Assembly: GCA_024036415.1 (NCBI GenBank)
Contig: JAMWET010003914.1
Coordinates: 280,001 to 344,000, forward strand
Direction: 5' to 3'
DNA from: Prochilodus magdalenae
Taxonomy: Eukaryota > Chordata > Actinopteri > Characiformes > Prochilodontidae
DNA: 64,000 bases
Positions 53,301 to 64,000 of this stretch are shown here, piece after piece. The notes under the pieces are model-generated. The model saw only the letters and a list, made by a program, of their open reading frames with translations, did not search any database and had not been told where the DNA came from. Within the stretch, counting starts at the first letter, position 1; each line of letters opens with the position of its first letter. Both the position numbers and the translations under genes were made by a program.

Positions 53301-56300
53301 GCAACAAAATGAAGGGGAACGTTATGTTTTGCAGTAACAAGCATAAATTGGGATGATATTAGATGTTGTGTGGAAAGAGGAACTGTGTTGCTGTGGTCAC
53401 TGTACACTGTTTTGGTTGCAGCAGAACGCATGTCATCTTCACTTCAGTTCTTCAGTTCACTTTTAACTTTTAAAGTTGAGGCTTAAACTGATGCAGATTC
53501 TCTTATGGCATCCTTCAACTCTCAGGCTGAAGAGGAGGCGACAGCTGAAACAGAGCCAGTCTGAGAAAGCAGCGGCTGGAGAGAACCACTCGGATGCGGA
53601 ATCAAAGGGACCAGTCATCTGCTTACCTTCCTCCACCGAACAGCTTCAGGAGAAGTGCAGCAAAACTGCGAGAACTCTGAGTGAAGGTTCAGGTGAGAAG
53701 TATCCTGCAGATAACAGCGAGTGAGCTTCTCATGGAAATTGCAGAGGTGATATGAAGCATAACTGCAGTGGCATGCTGGCAGCTTCATTTGTATAACTGT
53801 TTGATAACCGGAGCCGTGTGGACAGAGGTGGCAGGACGTCAGTTTCAGTTGGTTAGCTGATGTTTTTAGACATGTAAGAGACAGGCCACTTTTATTTTAT
53901 TTATTAGGCAGAATACTTAATGATCACGTTATTTGGTGCACCTCCTTATACCTGCACTATATGTGATAATGAGGTCGTGAGTGATGGATGTAGTGAGACT
54001 GCCACAAGAAGTTCAGAGAGGCAATCCAGTTGGGTCCAACCGAACTCAAGAATTTATTTAGCATTCCAAGCATGCTTCAATAAAATGTAACAAATTTAAA
54101 AAGGAAAAGGACATAACAGTTATCAGGCTCCCTTCATCCTGTGAAATTACTTCCCATTGGGGTTGGTACATTTCTGGGTTCCAGACACACAATATGGAGT
54201 CCACCATTGCTACTGTCTGTGCACCTAGCTGCAGTCGTGCCCCACTGTCCTCCATCTTATCTATTGCCGTCCTTAATACCATGTAAGCCCCTACCACTTT
54301 TGGAGCATACCATTATCAGGGTTACACGAAAGAGCATGGGAAAGAATGCAACTTCCCAGAGTTTACCTGATCATTGATATCTATACATTCATCAACATAT
54401 GAGCTCATACCGTTTGATAATTATCTTGTGTAAACTTAAAGCTTTTAACACTTAAAGCTAGTTAATATTAACCTGATGTTACCAAGGTGTAGGAGTAGTA
54501 GAATCTTGCTAGTGATCTGTCTGGCGCCTTGACATCACATCCTATAGTACCAATTAAATTTCCTTAAAACTTGCAGTGAAATGTTTGCCTCTCTGTAACT
54601 CGGTTAAGGTGTTTAATAGACAACAGAGTGTTTGTGTGTTCTTCAGAGTCACTGGAAGCCCAGAGAAACCTGTTAAAGCTGGGCTTCAGAGAGTTAATGG
54701 TAGATTCACAGCACATCTTGTTTTAGTAACAGGCTTTAACAGAAATCATCCTGGATGCTGGGCTGCACTGGGAGTCGATTAGAGTCTAGGAGCTGTTTGC
54801 GTATGAAAATCCTGTCAGCATTTATTGGCCTGTAAGCTTTTACTACTTAATCCAAATCGTCTGTACACAGCAGTTTGTGGATGTCTCAAAGGGGCTGGGT
54901 CTGAGGACAGACTGTCAGCATACTGTAATGTGCATGGCTGACATTCATGTACACAAATAATGCATTTTATTGTTGAATGATAAATTACTTTATTTATTTA
55001 TTTATTTATTTTAAATCAGTCCTTTGATTTGTGTTGACATATTTAAATGTTATTAGTGATTTTTAAATAAAATTCAAAATTCTTTGTATCCAAACCTACA
55101 TTTTTGGTGTCCCGTTTATCATGTAGCATTAAATCTTTAGCCATTAGATAATTTCTGCCTGTTCTTCTGTGTCAGAAAGCATCAGCTTCCCCTTTGTTCT
55201 AGTAGTGAAGGTTTAGAACAATATTAGTTTTACAATATTTGTTGATTTCTCCTTTGTCATAAGTGCTGAGTAGTTTGATGGCTGTTCAGTCTGTGCGTCT
55301 TTCAGTGTTTGTGTTTGCACACAGCTGCAGAAGTCTGTCAAACAGCGTGTTATTGAACTGCACCACAGCAGGCCTCTGTACACAGATATATCTGTAGCTG
55401 AGCTAGAACTTGCACTAATGTTACTGCATGACTGCCATGAAAGCTCACTGTTGGGAACCTAACTTTATTAATGTGTTTGCCATTTGGCCAAACTTAAAAA
55501 CCTGGAAGGGTGGGAAATGGTAGTTCAGTTACAGTGCTTTAACCAAGTTAATGGCTCTTGTTCTTGTTTTGGCTTCTTTTCCCTTCCTGTGTAAATTAGT
55601 TATGTATTATTACTGTAAAAGTTTTGTCTAGCACCATTATTGGGAAAACAAATGTTCAAAAAGCAGAATAGACAGATTAGCTTAGCATATTGTATGTTCT
55701 AGTTAGTAGTACAATGAGTTGTAGGAAATAATGCATGCGAATGATGTTAAAGTGTTCTACATGGAAAACTGTGCTGTCCGTGCGCACCTGCCGCCTCAAT
55801 GACTATCGTTAACTGGAAAATACTGCTTTTGTCCTGCACAAAACAGGAAATTGCTATGAAAAGCCAGTGATTGTGAGAGCTATTGCGTTGTGGTAGTATG
55901 ATTATTTGTATGCATGGCTCTGTTCGTTGTCGAGCACATGTGTGTGTGTGTGTATATTTGCAGGGCCTGTCTGCTAATGCTGGTAACCCCCTTCTCTTTC
56001 AGAAAGCGAATCCAAATCCAATGGCCAGACCAAGAAAGAAAGGAGAAAGCCTCCAGGCACTGTGGAGTACACAGTGAGTGAAATATGCCTTTCTTATTCT
56101 TTGCACTTTAATTTGTAATCCCTACTAAGACTGAAAAAAGCATTTGTAATCATTGTAGTCATTTGTTTATGGAGCTGTGTCTTCTTCCATTCCAAGTAAT
56201 ATATTTCAGAAAAGCATGTTTAAAGGGATGAAGAGAGAATCAGGGAAGATAAGAGAGAGTGCTAGTAGGAATTGTGTTAAGGCTGCGTTGGGAAAATTCC

Positions 56301-59300
56301 AGAATCATATTGTACAGGTGGGGCAAAGAAAGCAGAGACGGTTAATAAGTCTTTCTATGTATTCTAAGTATTATAGATATGCACAAATTCATGGGTACAC
56401 AAAGTACCAGTATGCCAACACTGAAACCACTGTTATTGCATAACTGTTCAGATATTTATGTTGCATCATGGGAAAACAAAGAAAATTATTTAAAACGGCT
56501 AAACACTGATTTTATTATTGTATTTCAACCTCAGTCATTTAGAGTGATGTGGACTGCACCACTTGAGAAACTAAACAAGTAATGGGAACCAGATGTCTAA
56601 AGAGTTTATTTCCTGTAAATGCCACAAAGAAATGAATTACATGAAATGACTGGTGTACCTAGACAATAGGGATAATATCCATTGTAGGGCTGCCCTCTAG
56701 AAGTCGACGAACAAGTGACCTTGTGTGGTTTTTTATTTTATTTTATTTTTTGGTAAAACAGACTAAGGCTTACAAAAATGCACAAGAACTTTAAGAATTA
56801 AAAAAAACATTGTAATAATTATTAAAAGGGGAATAATGAATATATATGTAAGTTTTAGCTGGGCTATGACGCATGCTTGCTAAAAAAATTAAATCCATGT
56901 GACAACGTGCGCTGGCGGTTTGCCGTTGAAGGAAGCTAAAGCTGTGAAGCTGAGAAAGACTGGTGGAAAGATGTCTCAGAAGAAGTCTGGAGGAGCTTCT
57001 GAAGATAAGAATCCGAACTAATTAAACCCAATTCTGCTCTTCATTTAGTCAGATATCGAACACTGCTTCAAACGAGTAAGACTTTCGTTTTAGACATAAC
57101 GGCTGTTTGCGGTGAAGGAAAAATGGGCTGAAGACTTTTTATTATAATTTCATTATTTTAGAGAACCTAAATTACGGATATTTTTATTTATTCGTGATAA
57201 GTACAGTCACTTAATATGCCGATATATATGCAAATTAAATAATTGTTTTAGCGTGAGTAATATAATAATTAAATGGTTTCAGGTCTACCATTTTTCTTTT
57301 CATCTAAAAATAATTTAATTATTGACTAATTTTGTTTTATATAGCAGCTCATTATTTATGAGAGATGAAAGACTTTTGAAGAAGGCATTTGGGTCCTTTG
57401 CCCATTGTGGGTCTCCTTCAGGCTTCCTGTTGGATTCTCAGATAGGTTTTAAGCCCCTCCAAACTCCACTAACATTGTTCTGCTGCAGCCTTCCATTTTC
57501 CTCATGTAATGCTTCTTGCTGTGGTTCTTCCTTCTGTATCCTCCTTATTTCCTCCCTATTTCCTGATCTGAAGGCCACCGCTTTCTCATTCAGAAGAGGT
57601 TAAAGGTCTGAGGAACACGGGACGTGTTGTTGGAAAGACACAGTACCATCTTGTGGCCACAATGTTCTCCACACAAGTTAATGCAGTCAAGAGATGCAAT
57701 GTGTTAGACTGTCAAAGAGATGTCCACATGTGAGCTTGTCAGCTAGTTCAGCTCAGTATTTTTGCACAGCTCAGCAAAACATGCTCTTAAATGTCTTCAT
57801 GTGTGTGCTGCTAAATGTTTGGGATCCTGATTTGTAGTCTGTAAACACCAGTGATATCACCAAACATGTAAGCTGTACAGTTAAATGTTAGTTTCAGAAA
57901 CTCACCTTTGTGTCTTTGTGTTGAGAAAATATCTCTTCATTAACAGATACTCAAGCGTCAGCATCAGACAGAATATACAGTCTTTGAGGATCCCTTGCTA
58001 TATGCGTAGTGATTACTGTAGGGCTGTACCCGACTCAGAATTTTGTCAGTCGAATCAGATTCGCCCGTCCTGGCTGACGATTCGTTCATGTTTTTTCAGT
58101 GTACATGATCTAGTAATCAGTAAATCACTTTGGATTTAGAAAGTCATCCGAGTCATAGGAACATATTTCCGAACTAAAAGAGACATGGCGTATGATGATC
58201 GATCTGAATAGTAGCCTTTAGTTACAGAACACAGCGCCGGGCAGCAGCGCGTAGTTACGCTGAACATTAGCGCTTATAGTCTAATTTCACTTTTAACAGC
58301 TTCTTCATTAGGATGACCCTTCGTCTTTCATCTCTTATTAATAATGAACTGCTAAATAAAACCAGATTAGTCCATATTTAAATGATTTTTCTTAAATGAA
58401 AAGAAGAATGGTAGACCTGAAACCGTTTATTATATTCCCCGCGCTGGAATAATTATCTCTCGTTTATCAGCAGGCGTATTAAGTGACTGTACTTATCTTT
58501 AAATAAAAATAATCTTAGCTGTAGACGAATAAATATAAATATCTGTAATTCAGGTTCTAAAATAAAGGCGTTATCGTAAAACTAACGTCTCCGCACCATT
58601 TTTCCTTCACCACAAATAGCCATTATGTCTGAAACGAAAGTCAGCTCACTTGTTTGAAGCAGTGTTGGATGTCTGACTAAATGAAGAGCAGAGTTAGGTT
58701 TCATTTGTTCGGGTTGTCTTCTTCGAAAGCTCCTCCAGACTTTCTCTGAGACATCGTTCCCCCCCGTGTTTCTCAGCTTAACAGCTTTAGCATCCTTTAA
58801 CTGTGAACCGCCAGCGCATGTCGTCACATGGATTTAATTTTTTAGCAAGCATGCGTCACAGCCCAGCTAGAACTATATAGAATATTTATATTATTATATA
58901 TATATATATAATATATATATTTATTATTCCCCTTTTAATAATTATTAAAATGTCTTTTTTAAATTCGTGAAGTTCTTGTGCATTTTTGTAAGCTTTAGTC
59001 TGTTTTCTGAGAGAAAAAAAGGTCACTGTTGTCAGTCGACTTGAAGGTTCTCTGTCGACTTAAAGGGTCTCCGACTGACTATTCGACTCGTCGACTTCTA
59101 GAGGGCAACCCTAGATTACTGATCCATCATACTCTGGACATCGCCTGTTCCAGCGCCTTTACTCAAACAGCTACAGAGAACCTTCTACCCACATCTCATC
59201 ACACTCATGTCACGAACAGCTGATCACTTCAATGCACATTACAATCCACCCTGCTCTTATTTATCTAGAACCACAGAAATCTTTGTATTTAACATTAGTC

Positions 59301-62300
59301 CTCATCCCATTTTCAGTCATTATAAACTAGATTCAGAGCAGTGTGTGGGGGGGGGCTGTATTTTTACCTAAAGTAAGTAAAAATTAAAATGAGTAAAAAC
59401 GAAAGTCCAGCCCGTTCCTCTCCCTTTCATAATTAAACTGAATTATCAGTAAATATGTTCTGTAAAAATGTGTGTCTACAGGTGGGCCCTACTGACACCT
59501 TGAATGGTATTGCACTGAAGTTCAACATCACTCCGAATAAACTAGTGCAGCTGAACCGCCTCTTCTCCCACAGCGTGGTTCCTGGTCAGGTGAGTTGTTC
59601 TATGAAATTCCCAGTGTTAGAAGGTTCTAGCATAAGCGTTATACCATACTAAAACACCTACGGATGCTGGCACACAGTCATTCACTGGTTCAGATTTGAA
59701 GTACTAAACATCTTGTTCTGATACTGACTTATCACAGTTTCTTCGTATGGTGATGTATCTAATGTGGTGGTCTTTCTCTTCCTTTTATCCAGAAACTTTT
59801 TGTTCCTGATCTAGGCCAGTCAGAAAACGACTCCTCAAACCAAGTTCCCTCTGAATCAGTCAGCAACGCAGCATCACAGAAGGAGTTACAGGTATAAGGG
59901 CATAGTCCTTTACATCTTGATTTACTTAGTTGGCTGTTGAATACTTTGGAAGTTCTCTCAGTTTTCTCATTTTCATAAGATTCTTCTTTTCGTCGTTGGT
60001 AGTAATTAGCTTCCCTGCTGTATGTGTTGTAGGATGGCAAATCGAGCTCCAGATCCAGGACACACCGGCATAGGGGACTTTCTCCACCCTCAGAGGATGA
60101 AGGTCCTGTTACCGTCAAGTTTCTCAAGATGAGCTGCAAGTACTTCACTGATGGCATGGTGAGAAGAGTCAAGGTTTTTACAGTTAGCTATTCTTAATCC
60201 AGGCAACATAAGAGGGTTTGCAGTCATAACTAGAATAGACTAAATGTCAAATGTAGAGGTGCGGTGATTGGTATGGATGACGTGAAGCTTCTCCTGTTCT
60301 GTGAGTCTGACCCTCTTTATTTTAATAATAAATGTGGAAAACTCAAGTAACTACACTACACTCACTTGCACTACAATGCTCTTACAGGGGGTAGTGGGTG
60401 GTGTGATGATTGTGACGCCAAACAACATCATGTTTGACCCACACAAGTCGGATCCTTTGGTAATTGAGAATGGCTGTGAGGAGTATGGACTCATCTGCCC
60501 CATGGAGGAGGTGCTCTCTGTGGCTCTGTATGACGATGTGTCCCGCATGAAGCTCAAAGACGCACTGCCATCGTAAGCAGCGACTTCTTCTCTGACTTTT
60601 CTAACCTTCTCCTTCCATTCTGCTTTATGACATGTACCACAGTCTATGTAACATCATGCAATGTTTAGCAGAAGCCTTTCATCACTGTACCATGCACATT
60701 ACTATGTCGAGCTCTGTCATTTCACTGATTTTAATTTTGCCACTTCATGTTATGACCTTTTTAGAAAATTCCCACTGCATGTTGTAGTTCTTTTATGATT
60801 TCTTATTTGGAATTTGTTGTCATCACTTTTTGCTTTGATTTACTTAAACTTAAGTTTTGCTCTAGTTTTGGTTTACCTGAGTTTGTCATTTTTAAGTTCT
60901 CTTTTTTTTGTTTTTGTTTTGGTTTGTTTCCCTCCTTTATTCCAACACCACAAATCCCCACCCCCATCACCCTCACACGCTGGCACCTGTTTCCATGGTA
61001 GCGACATGCCTCAGGAAATGTGTCCATTATACAGGCCAGGTGAGTGGGTGGAGCTTCCATCCGAACATGACCTGAACCCCTTCAGTCGGTATGAGGCCCT
61101 TGGGCAGCCTAACCACCCGATCATTCTAGACGATATTGAGACAACGATTTCGGAGACAGCAGAGTGCCACCCTGCTGATAAGTCACCATCGGACGAAGGG
61201 TTTACTGAACTGGAGCTCCTGCAGAATGACTCTGGAACGGAGAACGGAAATGCAGAGATGTCAAGCAATGGGCCAGACACTGCCACAACTTCCTGCCTTG
61301 ACATGGAGCAGCCATCCTTACAGGATTTGACTGACTCTGGGGAGGCAAAGGTGATTATACTGCCCCCCACAGTCCAAACCGTGGAGGCTGTGAGACCATG
61401 TGACGGGGACCAAGAGGAGGCAGGGGAGGAAGAGGAGGAGGAGGACGAAGGACTTCATAATCGTTCCACAGATGAAAACGTGGAGACAGATGGAAAAAAA
61501 GCAAGCTCACTGCATGCTGGAATCGAGTTTGGAAACAAGGTTGTTGCATCAGATAAGTTGAAAATGGTTGGGGCCCAGATTCCTACACAAGAAACTTCTC
61601 AAGCAGAAGCAACGACAGAGGACCATGTAAGGGTGATAAGCCCTTGTACTTTCACTGAGGCAAATTTTTGTTCTTCTGGACCAAGCCATGAAGAGTACAA
61701 GGAGACAATCAAGGGACCAAATTCGGAGCCAGAACTCTCTGAGAGGGAGAAAGAACAACAAACCAGTGAAGCAGAGATGAAGTCATGGTTGCTGAAACGG
61801 ATGCAGGGACCAATTGAAGGTAAGCAGGTTATGAACAGGTCACTAAACGTTATGTTACATAAGCTAAATTTGATAAAATGCAAATGATGTGTTTTACTGC
61901 CATGAACAAGTCATAACCAAGATGGGAGATATATAAAACAGCCAGCACTTTATTCGCTCTGCACAGCCTAAGAGACTGTCACACACTTGCATGCTGCTGA
62001 GGACATGACCGGCTAGTCGCAGGTTAATACGGGGATGTTTAATTAATGTTAATCAGGTCTTTCTCAAGCAAATATGGTCAAAGTCTTTTTATAAGTAAAT
62101 TTAAATCAGCAGTCCAAACGTGTTAAACACAATCTACAAAATAAAAAAATAAAACATCAAAATCATGTGCTCTTTAGTTTAAAGGGTTTTTTCTTATGAT
62201 GTTCTGGAAAGTTTGCATATGCATATTCCCATATGCCATGAATGTCATATGCTCTTATAGGTGTGATATGTTCCCATACTTTTGGTGTGGGGTGTGGTGT

Positions 62301-62398
62301 GGGCCATTTGTGCCTCTAACATTAAAATTTTTGTGTGAGGCACATTTTCCGGATTTAACACATCCATGCAGTAAAACACGTGTATACTTACCCTAGTA

Positions 62399-62470
<72 letters not shown>

Positions 62471-62505
62471 CGTATACTATATATATATATATATTATATA
62501 CCCAG

Positions 62506-62545
<40 letters not shown>

Positions 62546-63540
62546 CTTATATATATATATAATATTACACACACACACACACACTACGGGGAACATTTTG
62601 GGGGTTAGCTTTGTTTTAGAGACCTATTCATCTTCTGTGAGTAGAAAATATTTGCCCATATTTACTTAATTCCATAGAAACCTAAGTGGGATACTTGATG
62701 CAATGCCCTGTGTGGAATGCTCATAGGTTTTGATAGCATTATTGTAATGTGATTCTTTTGTCTGTCATACATACATAAGTGTGTGTGTGTGTGTGTGTGT
62801 CTACTGAATTCCTTTTCCTGAACACTAAACTTGATTAACTATATGTCCTCCTGGCAGATATGCTGCTCTCCACAGAGGAGAAGAGCAAGAATCCACCCAT
62901 GTTTCTCTGCTTCAGAGTGGGGAAGCCCATGAGAAAGTCCTTTGCTATTGGTCGGACCTCTAGCCCTGCCCACTCATTTGGGGGCCGGGGAAAGCAACCA
63001 GAGTACTGGTTTGCAGTACCACAAGAAAGGTAAGTGTTTTGTGTTTGTGTTACTGTGATATTGAAGTTGTTTGTCTTTTTTGTTTTTTACTGATTTGTTG
63101 TCTGAATTTTTTTTTATTTTTTTTTTTATTAATTTGTTTCATTTTTACATTTATTATAGAGTGGAACACCTTTATTCCTTCTTCATCCAATGGTCTCCTG
63201 ATGTGTACGGGAAAGATGCACAGGAGCAAGGCTTTGTGGTTGTAGAGAAGGATGAGCTTAACATGATTGATAACTTCTTCAGTGACCCAGTACCACGCAG
63301 CTGGGAGGTGAATGGATGCTATTGTGATCTTTGCATCATATGGGTGTTACTGGTTTCCTCTGTTTTTATAAGATTTTGGGTTCAGTATTAAATGGCAGTT
63401 AAATATTTCCTCAGATCATCACCATCAATGAAGCAAAGAGGAGGCAGAGCTTTGGCAGCTTTGAAGAAGAGGAGGCCCTGGACCTGCTGCCTATCTTACT
63501 GGACCCCAGCAAGCTGCTTGAAGACACGCATATCGAAAAG
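50311..63540 (+). CDS. ncoa7: Nuclear receptor coactivator 7, 5' two thirds (continues past window)
   Basis: Member of the OXR1/NCOA7 TLDc family, linked to oxidative-stress resistance, V-ATPase binding and estrogen-receptor coactivation. Coding exons: 50311-50348, 53526-53692, 56003-56073, 59482-59589, 59793-59891, 60033-60158, 60388-60572, 61002-61819, 62858-63029, 63160-63307, 63415-63540, giving 686 codons in consistent phase. MEKKEKRPGYFARLKRRRQ matches the NCOA7 N-terminus. LysM spans about 90-134 and the GRAM-like region about 190-265. Then comes a long acidic, poorly conserved exon and the conserved KPMRKSFA and WFAVPQER segments before TLDc, which must lie beyond 64000. VTPNNIMFDPHKSDPLVIEN and CPLYRPGEW favour NCOA7 over OXR1. 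I do not see the ELKRYYSID segment of human NCOA7. Paralog a/b not resolved. Confidence 0.93.
51968..52342 (+). mobile_element. Internally deleted Tc1-like element in ncoa7 intron
   Basis: Ends ATTGCCAAAAGTATTCACTC and AATACTTGTGGCAACATAGT are inverted. The interior is reduced to the transposase 3' part in + orientation, with GAACACCTTTGTGATGAATT and CAGGCCCTCTCGTCCAACAT. Same family as 47831-48991, opposite orientation. Confidence 0.75.
53526..53692 (+). CDS. ncoa7: ncoa7 exon 3
   Basis: Residues 13-68. Basic start LKRRRQLKQSQ continues the NCOA7 N-terminus; the rest is Ser/Glu-rich. Acceptor AACTCTCAG, donor TTCAG|GTGAGA. Confidence 0.88.
53693..56002 (+). other. ncoa7: ncoa7 intron 3
   Basis: No additional exon recognised. 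A TTTA microsatellite lies at 54988-55012. The 53925-54420 stretch reads like old repeat sequence but I cannot classify it. Confidence 0.6.
56003..56073 (+). CDS. ncoa7: ncoa7 exon 4
   Basis: Residues 69-92. KKERRKPPGTVEYT aligns with the NCOA7 segment just before LysM. Acceptor CTCTTTCAG, donor TACACA|GTGAGT. Confidence 0.92.
56695..57376 (-). mobile_element. Truncated inverted copy of the hAT-like element at 58019
   Basis: Begins TAGGGCTGCCCTCTAGAAGT and matches, on the opposite strand, the right ~0.75 kb of 58019-59113 nearly throughout, down to AGAGATGAAAGAC. The far terminus is missing. Confidence 0.75.
58019..59113. mobile_element. Non-autonomous hAT-like element (1,095 bp) in ncoa7 intron 4
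   Basis: Left end TAGGGCTG and, inverted, right end TAGGGTTG. The flanking GATTACTG (58011-58018 and 59114-59121) is an exact 8-bp target duplication. Contains an AT microsatellite near 58895-58920 and no long coding frame. Its right half pairs with the inverted copy at 56695-57376, about 0.9 kb away. Confidence 0.8.
59482..59589 (+). CDS. ncoa7: ncoa7 exon 5 (LysM core)
   Basis: Residues 93-128: TLNGIALKFNITPNKLVQLN and LFSHSVVPGQ, the LysM fold. Acceptor GTCTACAG, donor GGTCAG|GTGAGT, phase 0. Confidence 0.96.
59793..59891 (+). CDS. ncoa7: ncoa7 exon 6
   Basis: Residues 129-161. KLFVPD completes LysM, then a Ser/Asn-rich linker. Acceptor TTATCCAG, donor TTACAG|GTATAA. Confidence 0.93.
60033..60158 (+). 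CDS. ncoa7: ncoa7 exon 7
   Basis: Residues 162-203. Arg/Ser-rich start, then SEDEGPVTVKFLKMSCKYFT, the beginning of the GRAM-like region. Acceptor TGTTGTAG, donor GGCATG|GTGAGA. Confidence 0.95.
60388..60572 (+). CDS. ncoa7: ncoa7 exon 8 (GRAM-like region)
   Basis: Residues 204-264. GVVGGVMIVTPNNIMFDPHK and ENGCEEYGLICPMEEV are nearly invariant in vertebrate NCOA7. Acceptor CTCTTACAG, donor CCATC|GTAAGC. Confidence 0.97.
61002..61819 (+). CDS. ncoa7: ncoa7 exon 9 (long acidic exon)
   Basis: Residues 265-537. Opens DMPQEMCPLYRPGEW, then about 230 residues of disordered, Glu/Ser/Thr-rich sequence with an EEAGEEEEEEDEG run, and closes with WLLKRMQGPIE, which is conserved. Acceptor CATGGTAG, donor TTGAAG|GTAAGC. 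An internal GTGAGT near 61039 is read through, because the frame and the PGEW motif continue. Confidence 0.93.
62403..62584. repeat. Compound (TG)n(TA)n(CA)n microsatellite in ncoa7 intron
   Basis: TG (to ~62447), then broken AT/TA runs to ~62563, then CA. The two arms are complementary and could fold back. Confidence 0.95.
62778..62800. repeat. (GT)n microsatellite
   Basis: About eleven GT units, 57 bp before exon 10. Confidence 0.9.
62858..63029 (+). CDS. ncoa7: ncoa7 exon 10
   Basis: Residues 538-594. PPMFLCFRVGKPMRKSFA and KQPEYWFAVPQE match NCOA7. The central GRTSSPAHSFGGRG differs from the human sequence there. Acceptor CCTGGCAG, donor GAAAG|GTAAGT. Confidence 0.96.
63160..63307 (+). 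CDS. ncoa7: ncoa7 exon 11
   Basis: Residues 595-644. FFIQWSPDVYGKDAQEQGFV and ELNMIDNFFS are NCOA7-specific relative to OXR1. Acceptor ATTATAG, donor TGGGAG|GTGAAT. Confidence 0.96.
63415..63540 (+). CDS. ncoa7: ncoa7 exon 12 (last in window)
   Basis: Residues 645-686. IITINEAKRRQSFGSFEEEE to LLEDTHIEK, the segment just before TLDc. Acceptor TTCCTCAG, donor GAAAAG|GTTTTA. 63541-64000 is intron. Confidence 0.93.
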
Positions 63541-64000
63541 GTTTTATAGCATAGACTTCAGTCATCTCTTAAAATTATAGAATTTCATATCGACATACTT
63601 TATATTGAGTGTGAAAGTAGACTCAAGAATTGTGCTGTACTGTAGGGGGAGCTGTAGCTTAGAACATTTGTGTTGAGTGCTCTGGAAAGTTTTCCATCTC
63701 TTGCGTTCTGTGTATTTTAGCTGAACTTATTCTAGCGGTACTGCATGAGTGTAAACGACTGATTTTAGGCATTTGTAGATTAACTACTTTACTAGCTAAT
63801 ATAGTATTGTAACTAGCATTTAATCTGTATATGTGAAGGAAAAGATTGGCACTGTGGCTGTTCAGAGTACAGGTGTGAAAACTTTTGTCTTTTTTTTTTA
63901 TATTTGGATTAATATAAAATAACATTTGGATTAAATATCAGACAGGGGTACTGTCACAGTTTCAAGATGGTTTTTAAAATTTGGGTTCATATTCTCAAAT

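Noticed and set aside
53925..54420. Possible LTR-like or other retroelement fragment in ncoa7 intron 3
   Set aside because: No clear ends, target duplication or coding motif could be seen.
61039..61044. GTGAGT inside ncoa7 exon 9 as a possible donor
   Set aside because: The reading frame continues through it with the conserved PGEW motif and ends in conserved WLLKRMQGPIE.

Overview
This window is vertebrate genomic DNA, almost certainly from a teleost fish. Genes are split into short exons with GT/AG splice sites, the introns hold Tc1-like and hAT-like DNA transposons and long microsatellites, and every recognised protein matches a vertebrate family. Several repeats, especially the one at 47385-47620, are types I associate with catfish and characin relatives. 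That lineage hint rests on memory and is only suggestive.

Four genes can be rebuilt, all on the + strand. (1) gata4, a GATA zinc-finger transcription factor, has six coding exons at 9801-21925 (396 aa). (2) fdft1, squalene synthase, has eight coding exons at 25758-36936 (416 aa), preceded by a promoter with GC-box, SRE-like and CCAAT elements. (3) ctsb, cathepsin B, has nine coding exons at 41152-47003 (329 aa). (4) ncoa7, with LysM and GRAM-like regions, starts at a TATA box near 49362. Its last exon inside the window ends at 63540, so the C-terminal TLDc domain lies beyond the window. A tRNA-Glu(CTC) gene lies on the - strand at 49047-49118, just upstream of ncoa7. The order GATA4-FDFT1-CTSB is that of human 8p23.1, except that I see no NEIL2 between gata4 and fdft1. 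These genes are linked by ancestral synteny, not by a shared pathway.

Layout: 1-9.7 kb is gene-poor and repeat-rich, ending in a ~340 bp polypurine tract just before gata4 exon 1. 9.8-21.9 kb is gata4, with a 7.6 kb first intron. 22-25.4 kb holds the gata4 3' UTR and transposon debris. 25.5-37.8 kb is fdft1, with a complete but dead Tc1-like element in intron 3. 37.8-41.1 kb is a spacer with a diverged duplicated composite repeat. 41.15-47.2 kb is ctsb, with an hAT-like insertion in intron 8. 47.4-49.0 kb is repeats. 49.0-64 kb is the tRNA and ncoa7.

I found no evidence of a new multi-gene system. The less ordinary material is in the non-coding DNA: a MITE family with five copies, three non-autonomous hAT-like elements with recognisable 8-bp target duplications, a TTAA-flanked miniature element in gata4 intron 1, CT microsatellites acting as polypyrimidine tracts at two exons, a possible alternative fdft1 first exon, and an unexplained signal-peptide-like open frame ending at a splice donor upstream of gata4.
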